A program made the position numbers and the translations under genes. Source: Eublepharis macularius (lineage: Eukaryota > Chordata > Lepidosauria > Squamata > Eublepharidae). Taken from it: DNA of 64,000 bases. The notes under the pieces are model-generated. The model worked only from the letters and a program-made list of their open reading frames with translations, did not search any database and was not told where the DNA came from. Shown piece by piece: positions 45,801 through 54,895 of the stretch (within the stretch, counting starts at the first letter, position 1; each line of letters begins with the position of its first letter). The DNA is taken from positions 16,078,001-16,142,000 of the forward strand of contig NC_072801.1 in assembly GCF_028583425.1 (NCBI RefSeq), read 5' to 3'.

Positions 45801-47970
45801 GACACTTTCTCACAAGAACAAAGTAACCCACAGGTGCATTCAAGGGACTTTCCACATAATAGGCCTAGTGCAAAGCCTGCATGAACAGAAGCTTGAACAA
45901 AAGTTTTACACGTATACCTTTAGGAGCCTGTTTTATGGCAAGATCCTTACACCTATGAACCAGGATTCTGAACCAGGACTAACCCAGGATTTGGAATCCT
46001 TGTTTAGAGGGAAGAGAGCAAACCTCTGTCTGTAGTTCAGACTATTTAGGAGTAGTAGAAAATCTGGTATGTCATTTCTGCCCAACTCTGACATTACTTT
46101 CTGAGGGGCTGACTGTTGACATTGGCCTAATGATGAGAATAGTAGTAATGACTTTGCAGAACCTGCAAAGGAATAATTTTGCCACTCAAGCCTGAAAGTC
46201 TCCCATACACTTCTGAAGATGAATGCTTCCGGGCAGAGGCTTCCCTGTTGAGCTAGATGGCTAGTTTCCGAAGGGCAGGGCTCTTTCTGTGCTGCTGGAA
46301 CATACACTGAAGTGTGCAGCGTGTGTTGTCGTCTGCTCACTTCAGAGAGGAAGTCCATAGCTAGCAGGGGTGTGTGTGTGTGTGTTGATTAAAAAAAGAC
46401 TATAAACTCTGCCAAGTGAAAATGCAAAATAAAAACAAACTTTAAAAAAGGATGTTGTGCCATAAAACCCAAACAGCATTCAGTTTCTCTCTTCCAGACG
46501 GATGTTTTGATTGTATCCTTCTTCAGTACTGAGGAACATGGTCTCCTGTTACAGGACAGCTTTCCGTTGCCATCAGCCTACCAATCTCTTCTGGGCATGG
46601 AGGTGCCACATTATTACTTTGCCAAAAAGGTGAGCTGTCTAAGTTAAAGAGGATGGCCTGGAACGTTGCTGCTCTCATCTCCTCACAGGCAAACATTCTT
46701 AGGTACTCTGGACCAAGTCAAGCTGAACTGAGATGAGAGGAGGTACGTGTAGGTTGATGAAATTTTTGGATACTTCTATCCTGCAGCAACAGAGGGGGTG
46801 ACAAAACAGGTGATGCCATTAAATAGTCTGAGCCTGTCATTCAGGGGATCTGATAAAGCAGAGATGATACTATGCGGCACTCCCCCATGAAGTTGCCCTT
46901 CTTCTTGGTTTGGGGCAGGCAGCGCCACTAACATTGGCTATGCAGCTGCCTTCCAGATACAGTGGAGACTAGCATAGGCAGAGCATTGGCTTTGGGGGAT
47001 TAGAGGTACAACGAAGCTGGTTGGAGAATTTCCTGATGCCATCTGCCCCCTCTGCTTTCCATGTTTCTATTTTTTTTCTTCACGGTGTTTGCATTTCTTC
47101 ACTTGCTGTTTCTGTCATGTTTTCTTTTTGTGTTTCATTTTTGCTGCCGCTAGTTGTTGTTTTGGAGAGGATGTGTCTATAAACCTTATGTAAGTACCAA
47201 TAGCTATCCCATCATTTTAAAATTAGCTGTTAGTTCACAGGTTCAGTTTCTCAGCTTCACCATTGGCCTTTAAACATGAAGGGACCGCAGGGGTCTTCAA
47301 ATGGTCAATATGTTGTTCATGGGCAACTTAACGATAACTTGCTGATTCTCAAACTTAGTTTTGTGCCTCTCTAAATTACACTAGTTTGAACCTGCTGGTA
47401 ATTTTTAGTGGCCCAGTAATGCTGCTGTATATTTCCGCCCGTACATCCAATGCTATGATGTCATCGGTACGCATGAATACAGCAAAACCATTTTTATAGA
47501 CAGTTTTTCTATAAAAAACTCATAGCCTGTTGTCTACAGGATTGCAATAGTGGTAGCCCACTGGACACATTGCTGCAGGGAAATCCCATCTTGACTTAGC
47601 TGGACTTTAAGGCAGACAAAATGACAGATGAGTCTATTACTTTCTTGAAATCTGAGAACTGTATGTTAGAGAGCTATCTAGCTTCTTCCACTTGCTTAAA
47701 ATTATGCAGACATTGGTTGTCACTGGAAAGTTATCCATATTAATTCATCATGTAATCAGTGACTTCTTTTCAGCCTGAAGCCGAGAAAGAAGATGAAGGG
47801 GACACTGGATTGATACCGCTCTATCAGATGGTAGCCAGGAGACCGATGCGAGACTTCATTGGACTGGAAGATTGTGACAAGGCCACACGAGATGCCATGC
47901 TTAATTTCAGCTTCTGTCTCACCATTGGGGACATGGATGAAGCCTTCAAGTCAATCAAGCTCATCAAAAG
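26489..47970 (+). CDS. IFT140: IFT140, intraflagellar transport protein 140 (5' part, continues past the window)
   Basis: Seventeen coding exons give 795 codons plus two bases in one frame; human IFT140 is about 1460 residues. Landmarks shared with human are [81 protein letters not shown] and [18 protein letters not shown]. The encoded part covers the two N-terminal WD40 beta-propellers and the start of the helical TPR region; the remaining TPRs lie beyond 64000. IFT140 is a core subunit of IFT-A, which drives retrograde transport in cilia and entry of membrane cargo. All exons are GT-AG and the frame is kept throughout, so the gene looks intact. The intron after 47970 exceeds 16 kb and contains TMEM204 on the other strand. 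The start is the first family-matching ATG, with purine at -3 and G at +4; a short upstream ORF overlaps it. Confidence 0.97.
26796..27030 (-). mobile_element. tRNA-derived squamate SINE
   Basis: Reverse copy in IFT140 intron: TTTATCTACTTCATTTATAC, CATTCTCTATTTTATCCTCA, CACAAAGTCACCCAGCGAGC, GAATTTGAACCTAGGTCTCC, CTAATTACTGCACCATG (head complement). Well preserved. Confidence 0.9.
27375..27596 (+). CDS. IFT140: IFT140 coding exon 2
   Basis: 74 codons, [20 protein letters not shown] to LVSGDR. It contains WD-repeat-like [19 protein letters not shown] and [14 protein letters not shown]. Phase 0 at both ends. Confidence 0.96.
29035..29156 (+). CDS. IFT140: IFT140 coding exon 3
   Basis: Encodes [20 protein letters not shown] to VFRPPPPGE, acceptor TTTTATAG, donor GTAAGT. 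It is short and begins without an ATG. Confidence 0.93.
29605..29747 (+). CDS. IFT140: IFT140 coding exon 4
   Basis: Encodes [20 protein letters not shown] to [10 protein letters not shown], nearly identical to human across the first 20 residues. Confidence 0.97.
30390..30824 (+). mobile_element. L2-type LINE 3' end with long (AAAT)n tail
   Basis: The terminal ORF codons read [20 protein letters not shown] and [16 protein letters not shown] (L2 C-terminus). A 3' UTR follows with TGGCATTGTTTATGGAAATG and TGCCTTGAGTCTCAGTGAGA, as in the copies at 21560 and 25560. Confidence 0.85.
30751..30824. repeat. (AAAT)n microsatellite, about 18 units
   Basis: Uninterrupted AAAT repeat of 74 bp at the 3' end of the L2 copy. 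Confidence 0.97.
32843..33018 (+). CDS. IFT140: IFT140 coding exon 5
   Basis: Encodes [15 protein letters not shown] to EGEAEEIMK, acceptor CTTTCTTGCAG, donor GTGGGT. Confidence 0.95.
33198..33289 (+). CDS. IFT140: IFT140 coding exon 6
   Basis: Encodes [20 protein letters not shown] to GEPVLR; flanks TTTTTCACAG and GTGAGA. Confidence 0.93.
33674..33780 (+). CDS. IFT140: IFT140 coding exon 7
   Basis: Encodes [20 protein letters not shown] to VSYCNAKG; matches human [20 protein letters not shown]. Confidence 0.95.
34215..34363 (+). CDS. IFT140: IFT140 coding exon 8
   Basis: Encodes [20 protein letters not shown] to [11 protein letters not shown]; donor GTAAAG. Confidence 0.95.
34762..34981. 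repeat. Fold-back element with perfect 93-bp arms
   Basis: 34763-34855 and 34859-34951 are exact reverse complements separated by TAT. The right arm continues into the family end (TGCTACCACAGACTAACATG, GCTAACTCCTC). The whole is flanked by TACAGGGGGAA at 34751-34761 and 34982-34992, an 11-bp target-site duplication. Each arm carries the family core CTGACGA, hairpin GAGAA/TTCTC, GAAAGCTTATGC. It lies in the IFT140 intron between exons 8 and 9 (34364-35651). Confidence 0.95.
35652..35855 (+). CDS. IFT140: IFT140 coding exon 9
   Basis: 68 codons, [20 protein letters not shown] to [11 protein letters not shown]; the acceptor CCTCTAG is preceded by a pyrimidine-rich tract. Confidence 0.96.
36615..36687 (+). 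CDS. IFT140: IFT140 coding exon 10
   Basis: Encodes [20 protein letters not shown] and LRNS, matching human [20 protein letters not shown]. Confidence 0.94.
37316..37505 (+). mobile_element. tRNA-derived squamate SINE
   Basis: AGTGAGTATGTCAGACTCGG (degraded head), GGTTCAAACCCCTACTTTGC (B box), CATGGGCTGGTCATTCTCAT, CAGCCCCACCTGCCTCCCAG, CTGCCCTGAACTTCTTGGAG. Confidence 0.85.
38049..38140 (+). CDS. IFT140: IFT140 coding exon 11
   Basis: Encodes [20 protein letters not shown] to NRIQVRTWQ; donor GTAAGC. Confidence 0.95.
39137..39264 (+). CDS. IFT140: IFT140 coding exon 12
   Basis: Encodes [20 protein letters not shown] to [11 protein letters not shown]. The donor GTACAA is a weaker match than the others. 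Confidence 0.94.
39395..39660. repeat. Pyrimidine-rich degenerate repeat
   Basis: A C/T-rich strand with recurring TGCTGCC and CTCCTCC-like words; open frames across it are low-complexity. Same character as 40140-40690. Confidence 0.6.
39658..39717 (+). repeat. CTGANGA-hairpin-GAAA repeat family, 5' fragment
   Basis: Head only: GGTTGCTGTGTTGGTTTGCA, GAGAACAGCAGGATTTGAGC, CCAGAGGCACCTTAGAG. Confidence 0.7.
40010..40875 (+). mobile_element. L2 LINE 3' end with expanded pyrimidine-rich 3' UTR
   Basis: Begins with the L2 ORF C-terminus ([20 protein letters not shown], then QAFGD*, stop at 40092-40094) and ends with the L2-type tail (AACTGCTTTGAGTCCCTCTG, GGGAGAAAAGC). The 3' UTR between them is a degenerate C/T-rich minisatellite. 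Confidence 0.75.
40140..40690. repeat. Degenerate pyrimidine-rich minisatellite, about 85-110 bp period
   Basis: The block CTTCTCCAGCCACCACCTCA, CTCCTGCCACTGCTAC and variants recurs near 40262, 40347, 40437 and 40546. One strand is nearly all C/T with TGCTGCC words. It explains two overlapping open frames of more than 200 codons here. Confidence 0.75.
41448..41565 (+). CDS. IFT140: IFT140 coding exon 13
   Basis: Encodes [20 protein letters not shown] to KVSILISK; acceptor TTTTCCCACAG. Confidence 0.95.
42017..42150 (+). CDS. IFT140: IFT140 coding exon 14
   Basis: Encodes [20 protein letters not shown] and [20 protein letters not shown]. The C-terminal half is poorly conserved against human. 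Confidence 0.92.
42255..42365 (+). mobile_element. tRNA-derived SINE, 3' part
   Basis: CACTTTGAGTCCCGATTAGG, AAGAAAAGAAGGAAATAAAAA: tail of the family without the head, directly after IFT140 exon 14. Confidence 0.55.
42366..44460. other. IFT140: IFT140 intron 14, largely unassigned
   Basis: 43745-43900 resembles antisense L2 (GCCCTCTGAAATAAGCATG, TCTTGCAGGCCTTCC). The rest shows no recognisable element or exon. Confidence 0.45.
44463..44815 (+). mobile_element. tRNA-derived squamate SINE interrupted by another repeat
   Basis: The head GAGCCAGTGTGGTGTAGTGG is near consensus. The SINE is split at 44510 and resumes at 44629 with GTGAGACCCAGGTTTGAATC, followed by CTAAGTGACCTTAGCCC and AAGCCACTTTAGCTCCCCAT. 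Confidence 0.9.
44511..44628 (+). repeat. CTGANGA-hairpin-GAAA repeat family inserted in the SINE
   Basis: TTCAGGTAGGTAGATATATT, GGTCTGCTCATAGAACAGCA, GAGTCCAGTGGCACC, AAGCTTTCGAGAGTC, CCCTTCTTCAGA. It is flanked by CTAGGATCTGT at 44500-44510 and 44629-44639 (11-bp target-site duplication). The SINE is therefore older than this insertion. Confidence 0.93.
44877..45027 (+). CDS. IFT140: IFT140 coding exon 15
   Basis: Encodes a variable start ([18 protein letters not shown]), the conserved [17 protein letters not shown] and a variable linker ending VTENM. Donor GTATAT. Confidence 0.9.
45028..47773. other. IFT140: IFT140 introns 15 and 16
   Basis: No repeat other than a short (GT)n at 46371-46385 and no additional exon recognised. 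Confidence 0.5.
46498..46629 (+). CDS. IFT140: IFT140 coding exon 16
   Basis: 44 codons, [20 protein letters not shown] to [12 protein letters not shown]. Confidence 0.95.
47774..47970 (+). CDS. IFT140: IFT140 coding exon 17 (last in the window)
   Basis: Encodes [40 protein letters not shown] to FKSIKLIK plus AG; donor GTAGAA. The next expected residues (human SEAVWENMARMC) do not occur in the window. Confidence 0.96.
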
Positions 47971-48074
47971 GTAGAAATAGAACTTGGCCAGTTCCTTAAT
48001 TTTAGCTCGCTTTTCTTCACATTATCCTAAGGGCTAATATGAAAATAAGTTAGTTGAAAGGTAATATTAATTGC

Positions 48075-48196
48075 AGTGGATAGCTATGTTAGTCTATTGT
48101 AGCAAAACAAAACAGAAGTCCAGTGGAACCTTACAGACTATAATAATATTTATTCCAGTATGAGCTTTCATGAGACAGAGCTCACTTCTTCAGATA
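48075..48196 (+). repeat. CTGANGA-hairpin-GAAA repeat family, nearly full copy
   Basis: GTGGATAGCTATGTTAGTCT, ATTGTAGCAAAACAAAACAG, AAGTCCAGTGGAACC, TATGAGCTTTCATGAGACAG, AGCTCACTTCTTCAGAT. In reverse complement the core reads CTGAAGA, GTGAGC/(T)CTCAT hairpin, GAAAGCTCAT. Confidence 0.8.
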
Positions 48197-48528
48197 TAAT
48201 AGGAGAAATAAACTCCTTTACCTCAGTTTTACATAAAGTTGCAGAAAGGGAGCCTGCCAATTCCAACTGCACTCTTAACAGCATTTTAGTATAAATCAAA
48301 GTCTCCGAGAGCAATTCTGTGCTCCAAAGTGCCCAGCACTACTGAGATTGCAACTGCACCAAACATGCTTCAGACTTTCCTCTTTCCATCCCTCCCTTCC
48401 AGTAAGTGGCTGCTGTTGTATGAAGGATCTTGTGTTAAAAGGACATAAGAAGATATTAATGTTTGATACATTGTGTACATCGTGGGATGGTATGGTGCAT
48501 AGCAGAAACTTGAGTTTCTGTATTGCAT

Positions 48529-49105
48529 TAAGCAATTGATGGTGTGTGTGAGATTTATATATATTATAGAGAAATGACCTCTACCCAAGAATCCATCTCA
48601 ATATTTTAGTCATTGTGACTATATTCTCTGTGTGCTCAAGAATACATCTGCAAACTGAGCTCACAGAAAGGGAGGTGATTGGGGGAAGAAGTCATCTAGC
48701 CCAAACACAGAATACTCAAACTAATGACTGGCTGAGGCAGGATAATGGTTTCCCTGCCCCGTCCCCCCGCCCCACTCTGTTGAGCCCCGTCCCCCTGCCC
48801 CACTCTGTTGAGCCCCGTCCCCCCCGCCCCGTCCCCCCACCCCACTCTGTTAAGCAATTGATGGTGTGTGTGAGATTTATATATATTATAGAGAAATGAC
48901 CTCTACCCAAGAATCCATCTCAATATTTTAGTCATTGTGACTATATTCTCTGTGTGCTCAAGAATACATCTGCAAACTGAGCTCACAGAAAGGGAGGCGA
49001 TTGGGGGAAGAAGTCATCTAGCCCAAACACAGAATACTCAAACTAATGACTGGCTGAGGCAGGATAATGGTTTCCCTGCCCCGTCCCCCCGCCCCACTCT
49101 GTTGG
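48529..49105. repeat. 322-bp tandem duplication with C-rich minisatellite
   Basis: The segment starting TAAGCAATTGATGGTGTGTG at 48529 recurs at 48851. The alignable 255 bp differ visibly at one base (GGAGGTGATT against GGAGGCGATT). Copy one ends in 3-4 variant units of CCCCGTCCCCCCGCCCCACT plus CTGTTGAG. Confidence 0.95.
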
Positions 49106-50315
49106 ACGGTGACACCAGAAGGGCAGAGGGAAACAGCCAAATTGCTAAAATGTATTTTCTTCCGGGAATGCATTTTTCAAGAAAACTCTACCAAATTTGC
49201 AGGGAACCTACTCCTGACTGTCCTCTAAAGACCCCCCAAATTTCAAGAAGATTGGACCCTGGGGTCCAATTTTATGGGCCTCTGAACAAGGTGCCCCTAG
49301 CCATTCTCCGTTGTTTTCTATGGTGGGAAAATTTCCAAGGCAGAAACACACAGGGACAAGGCTGCCCCTGGCCAAAGGCACACTCTCAAATGCAACTTCA
49401 ACCCAGAGAAAGCCCAACAGAATCAAATTGATGCAAGGAAATGGAATCCCCCCATTGAAGCAAGGGGACCAACATCAACCCAAAGAATCACATCAAACCA
49501 GCAAATTCCACCCAAATCAAACTGAAGTGAGGTACACTGCTGCAACTTAGCTCAACAGAACCAGTGTCACTCACAGATAAATGAACAACTGTTGAGCGCA
49601 CTAACACCAAAGTTCAAACAAACAATTTGGCAAAAGCACCCCAATAGTAAAAGCAGTTTTTTAAAAGTTAACTACAAACAAAATTTGTCCCACCCCCCAC
49701 CCCCTGTCCCTCCCAGACACCAGACCAACCCATCTCCACCAAAAAGACAGGAAAAAAACAGGGAGTGTATGGCTCTCAAACCAGTTCCTCCAGCAGGTAG
49801 CGCAGGCCTTTCAGCAGTGCAGCAAATCGACTGATAAATTCCTTTCCAAAGGCAAAGAGAAGAGTTGTGGGCCAGGCAAGAGAGCCACCAGCACCCAGCA
49901 GCAGTCTGTTTACAAGATCAGACCACACAAAATAAAGGCTGCTCTGAGCCAAGTCTTTTTAAAAATCTTTCTTGGAGGCAATTTGAAAAAGGCCCTCTCC
50001 TTCTCAGAGAATTCCATTGGCCAGACAAGGAGAGCTCCTGCATGGTTTGGCCACTCACTCCCCCCTCCCTACCTTACCCCTTCCACCTTCCTGTTCCCCT
50101 CTTGGAAAAAACTGCGGGAAATGACAGGGAAACAGCCAACCAAGAGGCTGAAGACATGTTTCCTGGATTAACCTGGTTTTATCCAGGTGTTTTGATCCAA
50201 GTTCCCCGATCAGATCCAGAATTCTCTAATTTGATCCAGGAAAACTGGATTTAACCAGATCAACATAAATCCGGCCTTTCCCCCCAGTTCCTGGACCCAG
50301 ATCTCACACCCCTAC
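49106..50315. mobile_element. Non-autonomous hAT-like DNA transposon, left end unclear
   Basis: Contains phrases seen in squamate hAT-derived repeats (TTGCAGGGAACCTACTCCTG, AGAAGATTGGACCCTGGGG). It ends GATCTCACACCCCTAC, the reverse of the TAGGGGTGTG-type terminus found at 63828. A palindrome-rich right end (GGTTTTATCCAGG, GATCAGATCCAG, CTGGATTTAACC) precedes it. I could not find a matching left terminus or duplication; the left side meets the tandem duplication. Open frames here are incidental. Confidence 0.5.
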
Positions 50316-50533
50316 TTTGAACTACTGCAGCTTCAAGTAATACTAGCCTGGCCTACGTAAACATAATTTAGGATAAGTACTGAGTGTAGGGAAAGGGGAC
50401 TATGTGTTTTCACTTTTTCTTTGTTCCTTTGCTGAACCTAATTGCTTGAACAGACCAAGTATATTCTTTTTATTTATTTGTTATGCATTTTAATATTTTG
50501 AATGTTCTAACCTTGATTAAGAAAAGCTTCATG

Positions 50534-50715
50534 TTAAGAGTAATTCAACAGTGAAACTGGCTGCCTGGGGGTGTGGTGGGTCCCCCCTCATCGGCAGTCT
50601 TCAAGGAGCAGCTGGATGAATACTTGCTGGGGATGCTTTTGGCTGTTCCTGCATTGGGCAGGCGGTTGGACTCCATGGTCTGTAAGGCCCTTTCCAGCTC
50701 TATGATTCTAATCTC
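50534..50715 (+). mobile_element. CR1 LINE 3' fragment
   Basis: GGCTGCCTGGGGGTGTGGTG, CAGTCTTCAAGGAGCAGCTG, GATGAATACTTGCTGGGGAT, GGGCAGGCGGTTGGACTCCA, TTTCCAGCTCTATGATTCTA: the CR1 3' end, more diverged than the copy at 22890. Confidence 0.85.
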
Positions 50716-51554
50716 TGGAAATGTACCGCTCCTATTCGGCCCTGTGGTGCGTGAGGAAGAGGAGTAGGTATGCTTGCCTTTCCTAGAGCACGACAGTTTG
50801 AAACTGCAAAGTTGTGATAGATCACCCTGCACTAGCTTGTCGGAGCAAACTGGGCAGGCGTGGCAACTAGGTGCATCCTGTAATTGGCAGTGCAGGTACA
50901 GAATGCTAGGCACATGACTTGGTTTAGTAGATATTCTCAGAGTTGCTGTTGGCAACAATTGTTACCTAGTTTGTTTTTGGCACCCCCAGAAAGTAAAGGG
51001 AAGGGGCATCATCACCAAATGGAGACTTGGGACAGCTGCAAGATTTTCTGACCTCTCAGGGGCTACACTAAATGAACAGGGCTTGCAAGTCTGCACTCAC
51101 ACACACACTGGAATGTCTCGTTTGTAGATCTTGTCTCCCTGCCAATTTCTTTGTATTTTGAGAACTTGTATTGCAAAATTCTGAAACGTGAGTGGCACAA
51201 ATATGGACCTACACCCTGCTTACGTTTTTTAGCAGTGTTCTGAGTTCATCGTGCTCCTACATTTTCATATGCTGAAAACAGTGACATGTTAGGATGCCTG
51301 TGCACGCAAATTAAGAATTTTCAAACGAACACTTTGATTTATAATTATTTGTCGTTTCTCTGCTAATGAAAAACATACATGCTAATGCTGCTTTGGATGG
51401 CAAGAACCACAAGCCAGTTATATGTGCCAACAGGAGCTTTGGGGCTAGTATTTCTTCAGCATCAGCATGCCATCACAGACTTCTTTGAGGAGCATTCCAA
51501 AAACAGTTTGTTGGTATGACTTTGTACTATCTGATGTTAAGAGTTGGAAATCTC

Positions 51555-51755
51555 AGTAGGCAGAGTGGCGTAGTGATTAGACTAGGATCTGGAAGACCAG
51601 GTTCAATTCCCCGCTCTGCCATAAAGTTTGCTGGGTGACCTTGGGCCAGTTGCACAAGCTCAGCCTAAAATGGAGGAGAGGAGAATTATATAAGTTGCTT
51701 TAGGTCCCCATTGATAAAAAGGTGGGGTATAAATTGAGTAAATAAAATAAGTAGG
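51555..51755 (+). mobile_element. tRNA-derived squamate SINE
   Basis: CAGAGTGGCGTAGTGATTAG, GGTTCAATTCCCCGCTCTGC, GGGTGACCTTGGGCCAGTTG, TTGCTTTAGGTCCCCATTG and a TAAATAAAATAA end. Confidence 0.9.
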
Positions 51756-53189
51756 CATGATTCACTTTGATCCTGACCATGATTTGCTTGTTTAAATAGG
51801 AGACTATAAAATGACTTTATCTCTTAGCTTTGTTGTTCTTTACTTCTTAGAATTCTAGGAAGCAACTGAATGTTTTTGGCACTTGTTAAATAAACACACC
51901 AACACTGAATAGTACAGTGGAATTGACCACATGGTCAATATTGGTTTTAATTTCACATTATTATAATAATAATATGATTATTGCAATAGTAGAGAAATAA
52001 CATGTCTTAAATATTCCAATATTTTTTACCTTTTAAAAAATTGCAGTTTGTTAGAGCACATTTTTTTTCCAGGAAATACAGGGCTTTTCCAGAAAGCAAG
52101 CCTGGCAAATGGGAAGACAATATGATTTATCTGTCATCCCAGGGAGATGGTTTTCACGAGACATTGTTAAACAACTCTGGAGACTCACTGGGGAGGGGTG
52201 GGCTGTGGTGGGCACCTGAAGTCAAGGAGAGAAACAGGCGACATTCTCAGCTCACAGAACCATAACTTGCTATCAGATTTGCAGTTAACTGCATGATTAT
52301 GTTTTCAAGAACAAATTTTATGTCACTTTTCATGGTGCTGGGGATTCTGTACTATGTATATGTGGCACTTGTTCTGTATTATTCTTATACTGACATAGGT
52401 TCTTTTCAGAAAGATCTTAACATACAGACCCGGTACTCATGACTGTTGGGAAGTGGAAATGAATTATCGTATCTCCAGAACTGCTGTGAGGGGGGCACCA
52501 GGGATATAATATTTGGGGCTACTTGGCAATGTGCCTTTGGGATATAGTAGAAACATAACCATTCTAGCTGAGGATTATGACAGTTTTATGTGAATTGGAA
52601 GTGGGCCTAAATGTAATGGGTGACTATTTGGAGGCTCTTGACAGCCCTGTTTATTTACTTAATGCGATCCTTCTCTAGTTGTGTTCATGTTAATGTTTGG
52701 GAGAGCTACAGTAAGTGAAAGCTGATATTCTCAGTATTCTGAGCCCATGGATATAATTCTTTGAGGGGCTGAGCCCATGGATATAATTCTTTGTGGGGCT
52801 GCATATGTCCCACAAGTTTGTACAGTCCATAGCTGGTTCTTGGTCTAGGTGCTGAGTGTCAACTTTGTCTGCACCTCTTATTTGAAACCCAAACTATGTT
52901 AATGTTGAAACTCACAAGAGCCAGCTTGATTCTTTTATGAAGAAAATGTAGTGGTGTGTGTGTGTGGAGAAGGAGGTGATGAAATACAAAAAAGAGTGCA
53001 GAGTTCAAGCAGGAGTCTCAGAGCAGGCTCACAGCTCTATCATCCACTCCTCCTCCCAATAGTATGCCTGTGGTTGTATCTCTAGTGGTTCTCAAATAGT
53101 GTGCTAAGGGGACCCATCAGTAGAGTAATATCTTCTGTTCAGATTACTTAGATGTCATTTCCACCTCTCCTCTGATTCTTTCTTCCACT

Positions 53190-53405
53190 GAGCAGCCTAT
53201 GTAGTGCAGGCTCACCCAGCTCTCATCAGACCTCAGAAGCTAAGCAGGGTCGGCAGTGGTTAGTGCTTGGATGGGAGTCCATCAGGAAAGACGAGGGTTG
53301 CTACGTGGAGGAAGGCAATGGCAAACCGTCTCTGCTCCTCTCTTGCTTTGAAAACCCCTTGCTGGGGTCGCCATAAGTCAGTTGTGACATGTCAGCACTT
53401 CCTTC
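53190..53405 (+). mobile_element. 5S-rRNA-derived SINE (5S-Sauria type), full length
   Basis: Head CAGAAGCTAAGCAGGGTCGG, TTAGTGCTTGGATGGGAGTC; body GGAAGGCAATGGCAAACCGT, CTTGCTTTGAAAACCCC; tail GGGGTCGCCATAAGTCAGTT, GTGACATGTCAGCAC. Best preserved copy of the family in the window. Confidence 0.9.
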
Positions 53406-53699
53406 CTCCTCCTCGTTCCATTGTCTTTAGTCTGCTGATGACATATAAGGAGGTTCTGTCCATTGAGCAATTAGCATTTGTCAATGGTATGTATACTTAA
53501 TAGACTGATATCCTGCTGTTGCAAGACAATGACCTGGCCTGGCACTCCCATCTGATTAATTAGGACTAATTTATCTTCAATGGGCAGCATTCCCCCTGCC
53601 CCCCAAGCTTCAGTACTTTCGTTCATATTTTGATTGACATAAAAATCATCTAGATCTAGAGGTGGATCTGCTAGTTTAGTACCACCTATGATAATACAC

Positions 53700-54550
53700 A
53701 GCAAAAAGGAGATGGTTTAACTGTTAGGTTGATCATTATGCACACTATTCAGTAGCTGTTTACAGCAACTAAAATTCCCCCCTAAGAATGTTGCCAGCAT
53801 AACCATTTAAATGAAGCATATTACGGGGTGGTGGGCTTTAAAACATATGTCCTAGCTTGCAGTTTAGTGGAGTTCATAGATTTCTGAAACATTGAGTTTA
53901 AAGAAGATACACTTGAAAGCTTAATTTTTCATTCTCTCTCTCTCGCTCTCATTAAAACAACTCTTCCCATTACAAATGGCAGACTTTTGCCAGTAAATTC
54001 TGGGTTTGTAGCATTTGCCAATTTTTGACACAGGAATAGCCACACTATTTTTGCATCCAATTGTTACCTAAAGCCTTTGACAAAGTGAAATATTACTGAA
54101 GCACTTCAGATTTTGTGAAGTGGATAGCAAAAGGGACTTGGGCCAAGTAGTTGCCTCCTCTTAGATGCAATTACCCAAGAAAGGGTAAATAGCTAAGCCC
54201 TTGTTCTTCTCTCAGAACATTCTCGAAAACAAGAACTGAGCTTGGAATATTGGATTGTCTCTCCCACCCCCATTTCCATAACCAAACTACTTTTAGTCTT
54301 CCATAGTTTCAGTCTCCTTGTCCATTGCTCAAAGTTGCATCAAGGTAGATGAGCTGTTACTATTTTTACACTGTACATCTTTGGAGAGGGATGGTGTATA
54401 TTGTACATACATATGTCGGTTTGGCCCATCTTGTTAATAATGTTGGGCTTCTTTAATCCCTCTTATACTTTTAAATTACATGCTGTATTTATAGAAAACA
54501 ATCCATTTGTAAAACTTTCCTGGTGAGTCTCCACTTCCACGCGTGGCTTC
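53700..54550 (-). other. TMEM204: Probable TMEM204 3' UTR region
   Basis: About 850 bp downstream of the TMEM204 stop, with no repeats and no other gene. An ATTAAA-type signal on the minus strand lies near 54454; an AATAAA on that strand does not appear until about 52651. The transcript end is therefore undetermined. Confidence 0.35.
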
Positions 54551-54895
<345 letters not shown>

